DNA of 64,000 nt, from assembly GCF_030052815.1 (NCBI RefSeq), contig NC_079499.1, forward strand, positions 103,078,480-103,142,479, in the 5' to 3' direction. Position 1 is the first letter of the stretch; every line of letters begins with the position of its first letter. Under the pieces are notes generated by a model. It was not told where the DNA came from. It saw nothing but the letters and a program-made list of their open reading frames with translations, and did not search any database. Below are positions 1 through 14,295 of the stretch, piece after piece. A program made the translations under genes and the position numbers. The stretch is from Hevea brasiliensis. Taxonomy: Eukaryota > Streptophyta > Magnoliopsida > Malpighiales > Euphorbiaceae.

Positions 1-1
1 A

Positions 2-1628
2 TCAAGGATGCAATACAGTCTTTACCTTGTCTTCGATTTCATGCAATCTGATCTAACTAGAATCATCTCCCGTCCAGGCCAGAGGCTAACTGAACCACAG
101 GTTCCAACCTCCTCCTACAACTTGTAAATTTGTAGCTTGAATTTGATCATCGGTGATATGGGTGTGTTTGATACAGGTTAAATGCTATATGCATCAACTG
201 CTTTCAGGCCTCCAGCACTGTCATGAGAGGGGAATTCTACATCGAGACATTAAAGCTTCCAACTTATTGATAGACAAAGATGGGAGGCTGAAAATTGCTG
301 ATTTTGGGCTTGCTAATTTCTTCATTCCTAAACCAAAAAGACCCCTTACAAGTAGGGTGGTAACACTCTGGTATAGAGCTCCAGAGCTGCTATTGGGTTC
401 TACAGATTATGGAGTGGGCATTGATCTGTGGAGTGCAGGATGCCTGTTAGCTGAAATGTTCATTGGTAGGCCAATTATGCCTGGAAGGACAGAAGTTGAG
501 CAACTTCACAGGATTTTCAAGCTTTGTGGCTCACCACCAGAGGATTACTGGAAGATAATGAGACTACCAACAAGTTTCAGACCACCACAACATTATAAAC
601 CTAGTTTTCAAGAAGCTTTCAGGCATTTTCCTGATTCTTCCTTTGGTCTCCTGACCACACTTCTCGCTCTGAACCCAGCATATCGTGGTACTGCTACTTC
701 TGCTCTTCAAAGTCAGGTATGCACATCGTTGCTTTCCTTTATACTCTACCTGATTCTGCATCTGAAAGGGTAACAAAGATTTTTCGTGTACAGTTCTTCA
801 CTTCAAGCCCATTGGCGTGCGAGCTTTCAGGTCTACCAGTAATACACAGAGAGAAGGATGAACCAACTCAAGCTAATGATCGGAAGAAGTATGTTGTTGT
901 TTAGAAATGATTAAGTAAAACCCTTTCTGGATTAATGAATGGATTCCCTGACTGTGTTATTCCATCTTATAGGCGCAAGAAATCAAGAAAAACCTCTCGA
1001 GAAGGTCATGAAGGCCATGGGAGGAGGAGCTTGAGTACTATACAACCCAAAGAAGACACTGAATCTTCTAAAGAGGTAAGAATCATTCCTCAATTACTTT
1101 CTTTCCTAACAATTAGTTTATCACAAAAACAGGATTCTATTTTGTTTAGCTAAGAATATCATCAATCTAAAGAAGGAAAAGAAAAATAATCTCATATCCA
1201 CAAATTAAAATCAACCCCTCTGCCATTAGGCTACTAGTCTAGTGATCAAATGCAAGTTCTTCAATCTTTTGTTGTAGTTGGAGAGGTGCTCAGAGTCCAA
1301 CACGAGTGGGCAAGAAACAGGAAACAGTGCAAGTAGTAGCACTTCTTCTGGTTTAATAGCTATCAGGGAAGAGCAAAAACTACGTCCATCATTTTCTCCT
1401 GGTCGCCCTTCTCGCCAGAACAGAACAATGAGAACAGAGGCTCATCCTAATGCAATGAGGAATATCCAAAACTTCACCCTTTTACAGGCCTCCATAACAG
1501 ATATCATCAACCACAATGCAGGAGGAGGCAATGGAATGCCTGGTTATCGTAGGTCTATTTCTACGTTGGACCTTCGTACTCTTGATCCAGACAAGATTTC
1601 AGAACTCTTTGGATTGGATAAAAATTAA
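2..1628 (+). CDS. CDC2/CDK-like Ser/Thr protein kinase, 3' part (N-terminus outside window)
   Basis: This is the C-terminal part of a plant cyclin-dependent-kinase-like protein. Exons are 2-100, 177-716, 794-888, 973-1075 and 1278-1628; all joins keep frame and give 395 residues before TAA. Seen in order: the end of the N-lobe (YLVFDFMQSDL), the catalytic loop HRDIKASN (D is the base, K and N position phosphate and metal), DFG as DFGLA, the activation-segment end YRAPELLLGS, and the C-lobe D-x-W-S-x-G. A low-complexity Ser/Arg/Lys-rich tail of about 180 residues follows and ends FGLDKN. That tail, and the TLWYRAPELLLG segment, fit the At1g54610-type CDC2-related kinases rather than core cell-cycle CDKs. 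The glycine loop and cyclin-binding helix lie left of the window, so cyclin dependence cannot be judged. Confidence 0.9.
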
Positions 1629-2411
1629 GCTATTCTTGATCATTGATCATGTATGTGCAAGCAACTACTTAATTAAATTACCAATGCCGTCTTATAAAGA
1701 TGTGTGTGTGCATGCGCGCCTGCACGTGCTACTTGTTTGGTTTTGTACTTAAATGTAGAGATTCAATTGCAATGAGGAGTTGGTCATGATTGTTTATTTT
1801 AAATGTATTATATTTTTATCTTAAATGCATTATCTTGATGAGAAATTGTTGCATACCTCTTCCACTATTAATTCAAGATATAATCATATGAATTTTATAT
1901 ATTCAAAAAATAAATTTCATTGTATATTTTGTGTGTTGAGTCCATAATAGATCGAATTTAGACAAAAAAAAAATTTTATATTTATTTAATTTTAATATTA
2001 TAAAATTACTTTAAAAATACCTTTAATTTTGAAATATATTACCTTAAATTTTTAATTCCATTGTAATTTTATTTTTCGATTATTGTTCAATGAAATGACT
2101 AATTTAATATTTTTAGTCTGTCAATCGCATACCAAACATAATAATTTCATAATTGAATTAATTATTATTATTATTATTTTTTGTTGTTTGTACTTTTACT
2201 AATTAAAATCAACTATTAGCTGCGTTTATTATCATATTCATCAAGCGTATTAAATTTTAAATTAAATAATAAAAAAAAAGATGAATTCCAAATCCAACAA
2301 CTTTTACATAAAATTCAATAAACATCACAATTACAAACTTTAATTGGATTTATAATAATTTAAGCATCCAAATTAGCCAAAAGTATGATGAAAAATTAAA
2401 GAAGAAGAAGA
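1629..2411. other. Intergenic, 3' flank of kinase gene and of DUF3511 gene
   Basis: The DNA is AT-rich with T- and A-runs that could serve as 3' UTR and poly(A) signals for the two convergent genes. A short TG-rich stretch lies near 1700. I see no coding pattern or RNA gene here. Confidence 0.5.
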
Positions 2412-2699
2412 TCAAACATCAAAATAGTTATTAACAAACTTGCTCTTGATCCACTTGAAGCTATTTCTCAAAGATGATTTGAGCTTACCTTCCATGGTAT
2501 ACATATTATATTGAGCCACTCTCTTTCTCCTCTTCATCTCAGGATTGCCTGAGGGTTCTAGCTCATCTATCTTGCCAGTTGCCGGACCGTTGAAGCTATA
2601 AGATTTAGACCGCTCTTCAAACCCTAGCCGGATTCCTGAATAGGCATTAGAATAAGCTGAGAAAGATTTGCTCTTCTCCATGATCATAAGAGCACACAT
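2412..2699 (-). CDS. DUF3511 domain protein, single exon, 95 aa
   Basis: This intronless gene encodes a small basic plant protein of the DUF3511 family, whose biochemical role is not known. The diagnostic C-terminal block is clear: MKRRKRVAQYNMYTMEGK at residues 54-71, followed by SLRNSFKWIKSKF and a short tail. The N-terminal half is Ser/Tyr-rich and variable, as usual. The frame opens at ATG 2697-2699; two more in-frame ATGs follow within eight codons (MIM, MEK), so the true start could be slightly shorter. A TATATA run lies about 25-45 bp upstream on the coding strand (2722-2741). The length is normal for the family. No signal peptide or membrane segment is visible. Confidence 0.85.
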   Translation of the reverse strand: MCALMIMEKSKSFSAYSNAYSGIRLGFEERSKSYSFNGPATGKIDELEPSGNPEMKRRKRVAQYNMYTMEGKLKSSLRNSFKWIKSKFVNNYFDV

Positions 2700-2721
2700 A
2701 GAGGAAACTAGATCCTAAATT

Positions 2722-2741
2722 CTATTATATATATATATATA
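2722..2741 (-). promoter_or_regulatory. TATA-like (TA)n run upstream of the DUF3511 gene
   Basis: A run of alternating TA sits 23-42 bp before the ATG of the DUF3511 gene on the minus strand. It could act as the TATA box, though it is closer to the ATG than usual and may just be a microsatellite. Confidence 0.35.
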
Positions 2742-4623
2742 GAGCAAGCAACAACATGCAGAATGTTTAAATTTGCAAGTTAGTTAGTGGGATGTGCAAT
2801 GGCAGTGACGTCTGCTTCAATTTTATAATTAATTACTACATTAATTCTATTTTTATTTTTCTAATAAAGGGTATAAATTAATTAATTTTCTTTGATTTGA
2901 TGGGGAAATGATGTGTGTGGGATATGGATATGGTGGGAGACAATAGGCTATGGAGGGCCATCTGCATTATTATTATTATTATTAAGATATGTAATGAATA
3001 AATTTTATTTTTTAATGAAATTTGATTTTAAGAATTCTTATTTGAGATTTTAAGTTTGCAAATAAATGCAATAATTTGAAAAGAAAAATAAAAAAAATAA
3101 ATAAATGTAGAATGTCGTCTTTTGCAATTTGCAAAGAAAAACGACACTAGTAGTGGCCAAGTGTAGTATGACGTTAATGTTACACCATTTGGTTTAGGTT
3201 GCTTATTTTAAATTTTAGTTATTTAACCAAAATAAAAAATTTAATTAATTTTAATTAAAAAATAAAAATTTAAATTTATTTTTCGAATGCCCAAAAATAA
3301 AGCTGCGTAAAAAATAATTTTAACTGAAAAAATCAGATCTAATGAATCTAATCTATTTTTTAATTTAATTGATTTATGCTCTATGTATTTAATATTTGTT
3401 GATTTTATGAATTTCATAAAATATTAGGCGAACTATATGAACTTAAAATCACGCCCAAACAATAAAAATTTAAATATTAGAAGGTTCAACAAAGCAAGTT
3501 TAAAATAAAAATTAAATCAAACCCAATAAAAATTTTTTAATTTAATTTAATTTAATTTTATAATTAATAAATTTAATTTTTTTAATTAATACAAAACCGA
3601 ACGGACACAGTGATTCGGTTGATGATGGCGGGACCTTCCATAGGATGAAGGAAGGAACATCCCAATCCCATAAACAAGATGTGGTAGTGGCGAAGCCTAC
3701 AATCTCCAGTGGATTTCAGAACACAAACCAACCTTGCAAGTGCCACCCCGCTTCAAGGACAACCGATATACCTTTCTCTTTCTGCGGAGGCCAAGTGTCC
3801 TACACTTGCCATAAATTTACCTAACAAATGCACATTTACATCACAAATTCTATGTAGTTGAATTAAAACCTAACCAGAGGAGACAAAAAAACTACAGAAA
3901 AAATGACACTCGAGATTTAAAAAGCCCTGACGTAACCTAAGCGCTAATATGACACCCTCCCTCACCAACAGAATTAGCCCTCATCATAAAACCCCATCCT
4001 CGAAACACAGAGGAACAAAATCCACAGGAATTTAATAAAACAATCTCCACGACAATGGTGACACATCAAATACCATAATTCTTTTAAAATTTAGGAATAA
4101 CTGCATGAGTGATGCAGAGACCAGACAGATTTCTTCTCCACAACTTTAGTCTAACACCACTAGCTGATTTCTATGTGCGTGCTCTGTCACACTCCACAAG
4201 CACACTCAAGGGACGTTCCCTCTCTTCCTTTTGCGTGCAATTCAGCAAGGATCTTTGAAGTGGCCAGATCCTTTGCTTGCATTAAAGATCCCTCAAAATA
4301 TCTAAAGGAATATATAAGGGGGCTGGGTAATTCTTGATTCGCCTTATATACACTACCCTGATCATCGATTTGATTCGCATCAGACTGTCAACATAACTAC
4401 TGATCATGAAACCTAAGGATTGTGGACACAAGTCAATTCTAATGCCACTGGAGAGTAGTGAATTCCAGCTACAACTTCAACAATATACTGCTATCCTCAA
4501 TTGCAGGAAGCACATCAGCTGTCCTTGCTAAGAAAGCATGGCAGGAAATAATTAGTAATCACAAACATTATATATATATATAATCTTCTATCTTGATTAC
4601 AAAGAATCGCATTGTAAAGTTAT
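2742..4623. other. Intergenic; AT-rich then EME1 3' flank
   Basis: From 2742 to 3600 the DNA is AT-rich with short ATT and A runs. From about 3600 to 4600 the base composition is more even and looks like 3' UTR or an old gene remnant downstream of EME1 (-). On the minus strand around 4180-4320 there is an open frame with an acceptor-like CTTTAG before it, reading MQAKDLATSKILAELHAKGR in its middle. I could not tie it to a family. Confidence 0.4.
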
Positions 4624-7600
4624 TCAAGACGATTGATGCCTGAAAAAATCAGCACCATCTTCAACATCATCAGTTCTGATGCTTCCACTTTGAGCCATAA
4701 GTATTCTGTAGACTCGCTTTGAACAAATCTGACCTACTCTTCTTTCACCACCAAGTAAACCTTCTGTGGTCAAGTCCTCGAGCAGAAATTCCTTTTCATG
4801 CACCTGGCATTTGATGGGAGAGAAATGTCTTAAAATGAAATGCTAACCCTTTCAAAGAAACAAATCAAGAAAAAGAAATGTAAAGCTAATGGCCAATTCG
4901 CCAGATTCTTCACACCGAGGATATGGCCTCTCAGAGAAAAGGTAGGAGAAGGTTAAGTATAATAGACATCTTCGACCCTTGCAAAGCCAGAAGCTTTGTG
5001 AAATAGGGACACATTTTCTATTCTTCACTCTGAGAAAATTAATTTCAGAATTGGAGTAAGAAAGAATCTTTTCAAAATTAGAGCAGTATTCATTTCCAAT
5101 TCCATCCTAGCATAACATTTTGTCACAGGATGCAATTTGCCTTCATTCAAGTCTCAAAATATACTGTACCCTTAAGCTACAACTTCATTAAATATTAAAC
5201 AAACATATTCTTGTTTGGAAAAGTCAACTTGTTAGCACTATCATTAAGACAGCATGTATGATACTAATTATTTGCTTTATTTCCATTTTTTCTTTTATCC
5301 TATTGTTTGAGATTAAGGCTTAGTTTTTATTATTTTTGTTTCTTTTTTCCTATTCTCTGTATAGCAATATTAAGCTACTGTTGCCAGGTTGCTTTATGGT
5401 ACTGATACCAATAATTTTAGGCAAACAATGGGCAGCAAGTTCCTAAAACCTCCATTTCATAGAGGTACTCATCTATGATCATCAGCATTTCCATTATTAT
5501 CTGCTCAGAAAATTCTTGTGGGCTCAAGTAATCAAAAGCAATCAGGTGAACGAATTGGCACAATTCCTTAAAGTCAATATATATGCTGTGTATGCATGTG
5601 TATGTAAAGCTTGTAGAGTTAATAATAATTATTCTGCATATACATTATGTATACGTGCATATATATATACATGGTGATTAACTACAACTCTAATATGAAA
5701 CCCAAAAAACCGATTCAATTAGTTCAGTTTCCCTTCAATTGCCATTTAAATTATACCATAAAAACTATAGTTTCCTATGCCCAAAACACCCAAATAGTAT
5801 TAAAAGACCAGAGTATCGGCCAGTTCTGACGTCACATCCTTTTCCTTAGCTTCCCCATTCAGTTACCCTTGAAATGATATTTAAATAATACCATAAAAAC
5901 TATAGTTTCCTTTCCCCAAAACACCCAAAGAGTTCAAAAGGCCAGTATATTAGTCAGTTCTGACATCACATCATTTTCCTTAGCTTCCCTTTAAAAAGCC
6001 ACCCAAGTGCACCCTTGAACCAAAATTGCAATTCACCAACACAAGTAAGGTTCTGAAATGAGAGAAACATTGGCGACTTCTGAAACTAATCACTTGTTCC
6101 CAAAACAACCAAATTTTAGCATACATTAATTACAAGAAAAAAAAAATTTTGCACTGGTGAGTTTCTTGAAAGTCATTGTATATGAGGCTGTGAAAATGGC
6201 AGTATGAACACAGGTGAAGGTGCATGTTTTAACTTCATTGTGTGAAATCCCAAAATTAAACTAATCCAATGTGACCAATTAAATTTCTGAGCATATTTTC
6301 TCAATGCGGATGGTAGACTTGTATCCTAGGTTCTATGTAACTTGCAATGAAGCCAGTCCAATTCATAGGATGGTAAGATGCACCCATATGAATAAGTGAA
6401 CCATATGGAAAATTATAATATATAGCCATTATAGAAGGGGGTGAAATCAAGAGCACATCTTATATGTCAGTATCAGATAGAAAATACATGGGGCATTTTT
6501 CCTCATACTTACCGATATACTAGGATCCATGTAAACACGTAAAAGAGATTTCATGGTAGGATACTTCTTCCATATAGCAACAGCAAATCGTGGCTGCACC
6601 TTTGGGATAGCTACCAAAGCTTTTAACCTGAATTTGGAACGCAAAATCACAAACCCATAAATGAAGGCAAATAAAAAGATTTAGTCCACAACTCCACATT
6701 GGTTTCATATCTGTCGTGGAATTCCCTAAGGAGAATTCAACATCTTTCTATAACTAGATGATCATATCAGATCACATCTACTTCAGATAGTTAATCCGAT
6801 AAAGTAAAGGTTCTGCATATGGTTTTTAAGAGCCATATAGCATATGGATTTATATAATGAGCAGCCTTCTCCATTTACAAGCTTAATTTTTTAAATTAGA
6901 CAATTACTACAGACTAGAGTCTTAATAAATGAAAGATGAAAAAACTCTACACTTGAGATATTATATCCATACTTCAGCTTCAGAGAGTGGATTCATTTTC
7001 TTTTTCCTTGTAAATATTCCAGATCTCTCCTGTTATTGAAAGTAAACACACTTGTGTAGTATATTTGTGTGTTCCTACTTCTATTTGGATTGTATTTGTA
7101 TTTAGTAGGAATTATAGGAAAAGTAGGAGAAGTAGAGCGTACATATCTGTATCTAATCATATTATGAAATTGAAGAAATTCTATTCCATTACATCACCTA
7201 AATTTCCCACTTCCCCTATTTGGGTTTTCTTTGTTAACTCAACTCAACTCAACTAAGCCTTTATCCCAAAAATTTGGGGTCGGCTATATGGATTCGCTTT
7301 CTCCACTCTAAACGATTTTGGGTTAAATCCTCAGAAATGTGTAATGCTTCTAGGTCATGATTTACTACTCTCCTCCAAGTCAATTTAGGTCTACCCCTTT
7401 TTTTTCTTTCTATCCTCTAACCTAATGTGCTCTACTTATCTAACTGGAGCCTCCGTATTTCTACGCTTCACATGACCAAACCACCTCAATCTCCCTTCTC
7501 TCAACTTATCTTCAATTGGCACCACTCCTACCTTTTCTCTAATACTCTCAATACGGACTTTATCTAGTCTAGTATGGCCATTCATCCACCTTAACATTCT

Positions 7601-10600
7601 CATCTCTGCAACTCTTATCTTAGACGCACACATTCAATTGGGTTTTCTTTGTTAAAAAAAAAAAAAAAACACTCCTAGTAGATATCCCAAATGCAACGTT
7701 CATTACTTTCTTGCAATTTGGAAGCTGAAGGGAAAGTAGGGAAGGTGAGGATTACAGTGCAAAAGTAATGTGTGCATGATACTGAATTTTTCTCAAATAC
7801 ATAAATTAGTTTTTCTGGATGCATAAAAAAAACAGCACATGAGCAATATGCACATTCATGTCAAGATTTATAACATAGTTTGCATGACAAACAGAAAATG
7901 CAAATTGGAAGGGCATTAAACTTACCACTAATGTTCAATTAGAAAAGCAATTGATACAATAGGAAAAGAACTTGATGGCTACCATAAAGAGTATTTAATA
8001 AATATTACAATAGTGCTAATCTGCAAAAACATACTTGGGAATAATGTTACTCACCATGGACTCTTTTTTATAAAATTCTTGTCAATAGAGTCCTTTGGGA
8101 TAAGGGAACCATTAGCGTTCACAGATAGTCGCGTTAACTTATTTCTGCAATTATTATAAAACATAAGATAGATTCAGAAATTTGATCAGCTAAAGTAGAT
8201 GGATAAGATATTTTTAACTCTTAAAATATTTGAGATGAAGCTATGACAGTAAGACATAAATATTAAGAACCTATATTGGCAAGTTGCCAGGCTGCAAGTC
8301 AAACCCACAATATGTTCAGCGAGTTCAGCTTCATCTCTACAATGCCTATGATGTACCCTGGAATAATGAGTGGTCAGTTTTGCCAGGACCTGTAGGGAAA
8401 GTCCAGCAGAAGATAAAAATAGCTCAGCTTCTTCAAAAGGTCTGCATATAGCCATATAAAAAGTTCTTAATATCCTATGAATTTTAATTCAGTAATATCT
8501 TATGACCTCTTCAATAGGTGGACATCTCCAAGCATTATCATTTTCTGGGTTCTTGTATTGTTCCTTTTCCCTACACATTCCCATTGTCCTTGTTACAATT
8601 AATGCAATGGTAGATTTCAAGAATAAGCAAAGCAAACAGATAGCAAAATACACAAATAAGACCACTCTAGATTTTGTTAAAACCACTATTTATTGGGAGG
8701 TGGCGAGGTGCCATAGAAAATGGAGAATTTTCTCTAAGCTGGCATCCAGAAAAACTAAGTTACAAATGTACATCTACTAGTGTGAACAATTTATTATGAG
8801 CAATTGAGCCTGCAAACAATATATATACACGCACTAAAAAACAACATAAGCAATGAAAATCATCCACTTTTCTTGATGAATCACTGACATCAAGCATTAG
8901 TCAATAACTCACAAATACAAGAACTGACCCCACTCCAATTTCATTAAACAGACAAATCAATTTCCTCGGATGAAAAAGACTATCAAAGTATTAATGCAAA
9001 GAAATAAGGAAGTTCACAAGTCAAAAGAAAGAAAAAAGGGAAAGAGAGAGAGAGAGGAGAGGGGATGGAGGGATGAATAATATTACATTTTCAAAAAATT
9101 GTCAACAGTTGTAAATTTGGCCAAGTTGGTAACATGGTAATATGAATAAACCCCTAAACTTAATTATATGCCTGCATTAGCTCCCCTTGGGTTAGAATAG
9201 ACATGTAATCAAGTTTGATACTTTGACTTGACTATCACCAATTCAACAATTCTTACTCAAATCCTTTTGTATTACTTCTTTTCCCATGAACAAACTCAAT
9301 ATCACATCAAATTTCACCTTATTCTTATAACCAAATAATGCAAATCATGATTGAATATTAGCCAGCAAAAGCCCAATTTTATGTGAAGCCACATGGCATA
9401 AAGTCATAAAACAGACAACTGTCTGACAAAAAGTCCAAAACAGTTAAAATTCCTATAAGAATTAGCTTAAAAATTCCTCACCTTTTATTGATATAAGCCA
9501 TCAGCTTATTTGTGAGATAGCAAATTGTATAAGATGGATAACAATTTTGAACTCTAGAAACATGGTCCAGAAGTGATTCATTGATAACAAGATTGCAGAA
9601 TTCCTCAGCCTCATATACAAGTAACACATACCGTACCTCGGTTCCTTCAGGAGAAAGCTGCAAAATTTTTAAAATAATTATATATGTTAAAGCATAATAA
9701 TGGGAAGTATGCACCCTTATTAGGTATCTAATAGGCCACAATGTGAACCTACAAGTACCTTTTACCTTCAAAAGAAAATTGACAATCTATCACATTGTCT
9801 AAAACCTTAGAATTACCATGCATTTACAATATCTACCAACAATTAATTACCTGCAAAATATGTTCTGGAACACTCATAGTCCAGACAATTGATTTTTCAA
9901 TTGGATTTGATGTTATGCGGTATGTAAGGCCTTTCTCAGCAAACCTGATAAGCAAATGTCCTGTACTAATAAAGTATAAATAGTCAAGAAGCAGGTATTT
10001 GAATGAGGAATCTGCTTATAAAGAATAGAGGAAAAATATTCAGAGATGAACCTCACCTCCAACTGAACCCTGTTCAACTACCTTAGAATCAAACTCAGCA
10101 ACTATAGATTTTAGAGCTAACTTCCCTTTTTCCCACTTCTGCTTTTCCTTCTCCAATTTTTTCAGCTCTGCAGTTTGAGCCTTCAAAGCTGCTTTTTGCA
10201 ACTTCTCTTGCTGTACAATAGATTCTAGTTACTTATTATGCATAAAGCGAACTACCATTAAAGGTGCAACATGATTGCCAAGATACTTACTTCTTTTTTG
10301 AGCTTTTTTTCTTCTGTTAATCGAATTCTTTCCTCTTTTGTCATCTTCTTCTTCCCCGCTACCTTCTTTGTACTATTCTTGTCAGAATTAACGTTAGTTC
10401 TGGGTTTTACAGTCCTGCTCATCTGTTCCATGCTAAAATCTTCTCTATCAGGACTACTTACCTGGTCCAACATCATTGAATCATAAAAATGAAAATTAAC
10501 CAAGTGGAAATAATGGTCACTGTAAAGCACCCAGTAAATGATAAAAGCAAATGTCACTAAGTAGCAAAGTTCAAAAGTTTGCAAAGGAATAATTGCTTTG

Positions 10601-13600
10601 TCAAACATACTCTCGTTAAACTACCCATCAAAATACGACAATAAGAGCAATTATGAAACTCTTTCAAGGCCCACCCATGAAATTTGAAAACTGAAATCCA
10701 GAACTCAACCTCTTATGGGGAAAATAAAAGCAAAGGTCCACACTCTCTCTTTCTTCTCTCTTTTGCTCTCTGAAATCCTTTGCCCTCTAAGTTATTCTCT
10801 CTCCAACCGCAATAATGAAATCATTAATTGCAAAGAAATAAAATTTACAAGGAAATTTAATCATTGAAACTAAGTTAAAGGAACTATGGGAATAGATTGC
10901 CCATAAGAGTTTCATTTTCAAAACAAAGTTCTTTAATATGAACAAACATTCATGTTATAATCTTTAAAATCAAGGAGACTGCATTATTCTTGATTGATTT
11001 CATTTGGTGGCATGGGAACAATAAACATAACCATTTCCAGATTATCAATTCAACATAAAGAATTTTCTTTTCAATAGAGAGAAAAGGTTTATATGTAGAG
11101 AATTAGGAGGAAAGTGTCAATCTCAATTTTATTTCTTGTCTTATTTGTAAATATGATCTTATGGGTCTGAACTCTAGATATTTACCTTTTCAATTTTAAC
11201 CTTTTAAGGTTGAGCATAAGCCACGAATTAATGTTTTAGAAGTATACATCTCTCAGATTTACATAAAAGGGTGGTTTTGCCAAAACAATGATCTATGATT
11301 TATTATCCTTGCTATCGTTTTGCAAGGACATAAAATCATCATGAAAAGTTTGAAATTTCCATTAGTTAACAAGCAATATAACTTTGGTGCATACGTACAA
11401 ATCTTTACTAAGTTCTGAAATTCATTGGCATGCAACCTTTACAGCCACTTTGTTCAGTTAGAATAGAGAATTGAAAACTTAAGCACATTAAATGATATCA
11501 AAGGTTTCATCATAAACCTGACAATGAGATAAATAGGATTTCATCTTCATTAAACATACATAGTTTATAAGATTATTCACTCATGTCATCTTTTCTTCAA
11601 CCTAGAACATCTATATAACACCACCACCCCCACCCCCACCCCCACCCACCCCTCCCCCCCCACAACCCCCCCAACCCCAAAGTGCACCTGACAGTTATAT
11701 AAATAAGATTTCATCTTTTCCCATACACATATTCTTTTTAGGATTTTTCACACATTATCTTTTATTTGAACTTGAACATATTTTTTAATCCCCCACCCCC
11801 AAAAGGGTGCACGGGCACAAATAATAAATATATTTAAGCTCTTTCTCTCTCTATGCCTTTCTTGGACAGAAAAAAATTGTTACAGTCTATACAATTTGTC
11901 AACCCAAATAGTTTGGAATTAAGGCTGAATTGATTTTGTGTGACTACAATTTGATATAGGATAACAAAGAGGGAATGACTATATTGACCAAATGGACCCT
12001 ATGCTGCAGTAAGAAGATGCCTTTTTAGGGAGCTTTTGATGGTGCAGAGACAATATGCAACTAATTGGTAGGTTAAGTGCTGTATTCTGGAAATGTTAAG
12101 GAAGCCAAAGGTATATGTATAATTTTGAACCGAAGAAAACACAGAAAAATTAAGATTTTAAAACTGCAATGTTTCTGAATTGTGCACAGTGCCACAAACA
12201 GTAACTTTTCAATAATTTTGTGGCTAATTTATGGAAATATTTTAATGGTTGGACAAGTAGGAAAATCATGGCTGATTTTAGGGATTCTTAGAATCTGATC
12301 TGAATTCTATATGAAAGCGGTGTATTTATAATTTTGAACAGAAGAAAACACATAAAAGTTGAGATTTTAAAACTGCAATGCTTCTTCCTAAATTGTGCGC
12401 AGGCTATAAAGAAATTTAGGACTAATTTAGGGGTTCTTAGAATCTGATCTGAATTCCATATGAAGTTGCTAAAAAATAAAAAGAAGATAGAAATTTCTAA
12501 TTTTTCATGATTAGAATTCCTTAATCTTCACAGCCAATGTCCTGTTAGCATCATATAAAGGGTTAGAGTCACACCTGAGAATCCCAAATTAAACTAAGGG
12601 TTTCTGAGATTTTTGTAAAACTATTCATCATTCCCAAAATAAAGCAGTCTAAAGTCTAAACACAGTATATATAATTCAAGAGATCCATGATAATTTTTCC
12701 TTGGTGCATGTAGGATTTAAAAACATTTCTGGATATGCTGAACCAACAGAGTAACATATGGAATGACTTGTTTTTTTTTTTTTTTTCATCTAGTTTATTT
12801 CCAATAAAACAAGATAAAATGCAAATGGAAGATAAGAGACAGAAGGCATGCACATCTTAAAAACAAAATTATCACAATCCCAGTTTCTCTTTTTTCTTCA
12901 GTTATCATGCCATCCAGTTTCTTCTCTAGTAATACAGTACTCCTATAAGAAAGCAATACAGATTACATTCAACAACTAGAAAATGAAAATTAGTCTTCCT
13001 AGCATTTTCTTCATGAAGAATTACCTGATTGATATCACCTTGCAAGAAAATGGATTGGGAAGAAGTGTCCCCTGATGCTTGAGCCAGATTACCATCCCCT
13101 GATAATATTTCCATAACTTCAGTAGATATAGAAGAAAATGGATTCCAAGTGTTGGGACCGCTATCTTTTGAATTTACAGAAAAACATTTGGAGTTTCAGG
13201 GTTTTTTTTTTTAATGAAAAAAATAACATTATTTAAATTGAACATCACCATACCAAGTGAATCAATGGAAGCAAATAGTCTAGAACTCCACCCCGTCTTC
13301 TCTATCTCATCATCACTATTACCCATTGTTGTGTTCTTCTGATTTCCCATTACAGATTCACTTTCCGATTCATCATTTTCGGATTCCAAACACATAAATC
13401 CACAATTTCCTTTTAGAGATTAAAAGAAGAAAAGTAAAGAAAAAAAAAACTGTTAATTCAGAGAAATAATGATTCCATAATGAAACTATTTCTGTCAAGC
13501 ATAAAATTTTGAAGAACTCCACAAAACAGTCAAGAAATATGCTGAAAAAAAGTACCATAACTGCAAACAGATCTACTTAGGATTTCAAATTGACTAATAT

Positions 13601-14264
13601 TTCATGGATAACCCTAAATTGACAATGATGTCAGGAAGAACTCAAAACAAACAAAATAAATCTAATTCATCCAAACAGAAAATCATACAATCATCAGTGC
13701 TTCTAGGTGCCCAAAAATAAAGAACAAGAGAAAGATACAGCAGCCACAAGGAACGGTATAAACTATTAAGGACTATATTAATAATGCAGAAATTTACAGA
13801 AATAAACACTTGGTAACTGGGAATTATGAGAATGACAGAAAGACTAACAAGCCGGATGTCAGCTAGCATTAACCACCCAATACGTGTGTGTGTGTGAAAT
13901 TTAATTCAGCCATGAAAACACTTAGACATCGAAGTTTTCTTCATACACACACTGATTGCATCCTACAAATTGACTAAAATCCTAAACTCAGCAGTGAAAA
14001 ATGCATAACAATTCACAAATTACTAAAGCCAAATGTATAAAACGATAAAGATGATAATAATGTAACTAAAGATCAACAAAACCGTCTATAACCCAAAGAA
14101 ACGAAATAAAAGCAAATGTGAAACCCTAATTTCGAACCACTAAATATCACTTCCAGTCATTTCACCAAGCTCCCAAATTGAAAGCAAGCAACCACTGTAA
14201 ACAAAGGAGAACCGCCAAAACAATTCGCAATCAGGCGCAAATCAGCATGATACCACCACCACAC

Positions 14265-14295
<31 letters not shown>

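Noticed and set aside
7436..7633. 65-codon frame on the minus strand as a separate gene
   Set aside because: It is the C-terminal remnant of the LINE reverse transcriptase within the TSD-bounded insertion.
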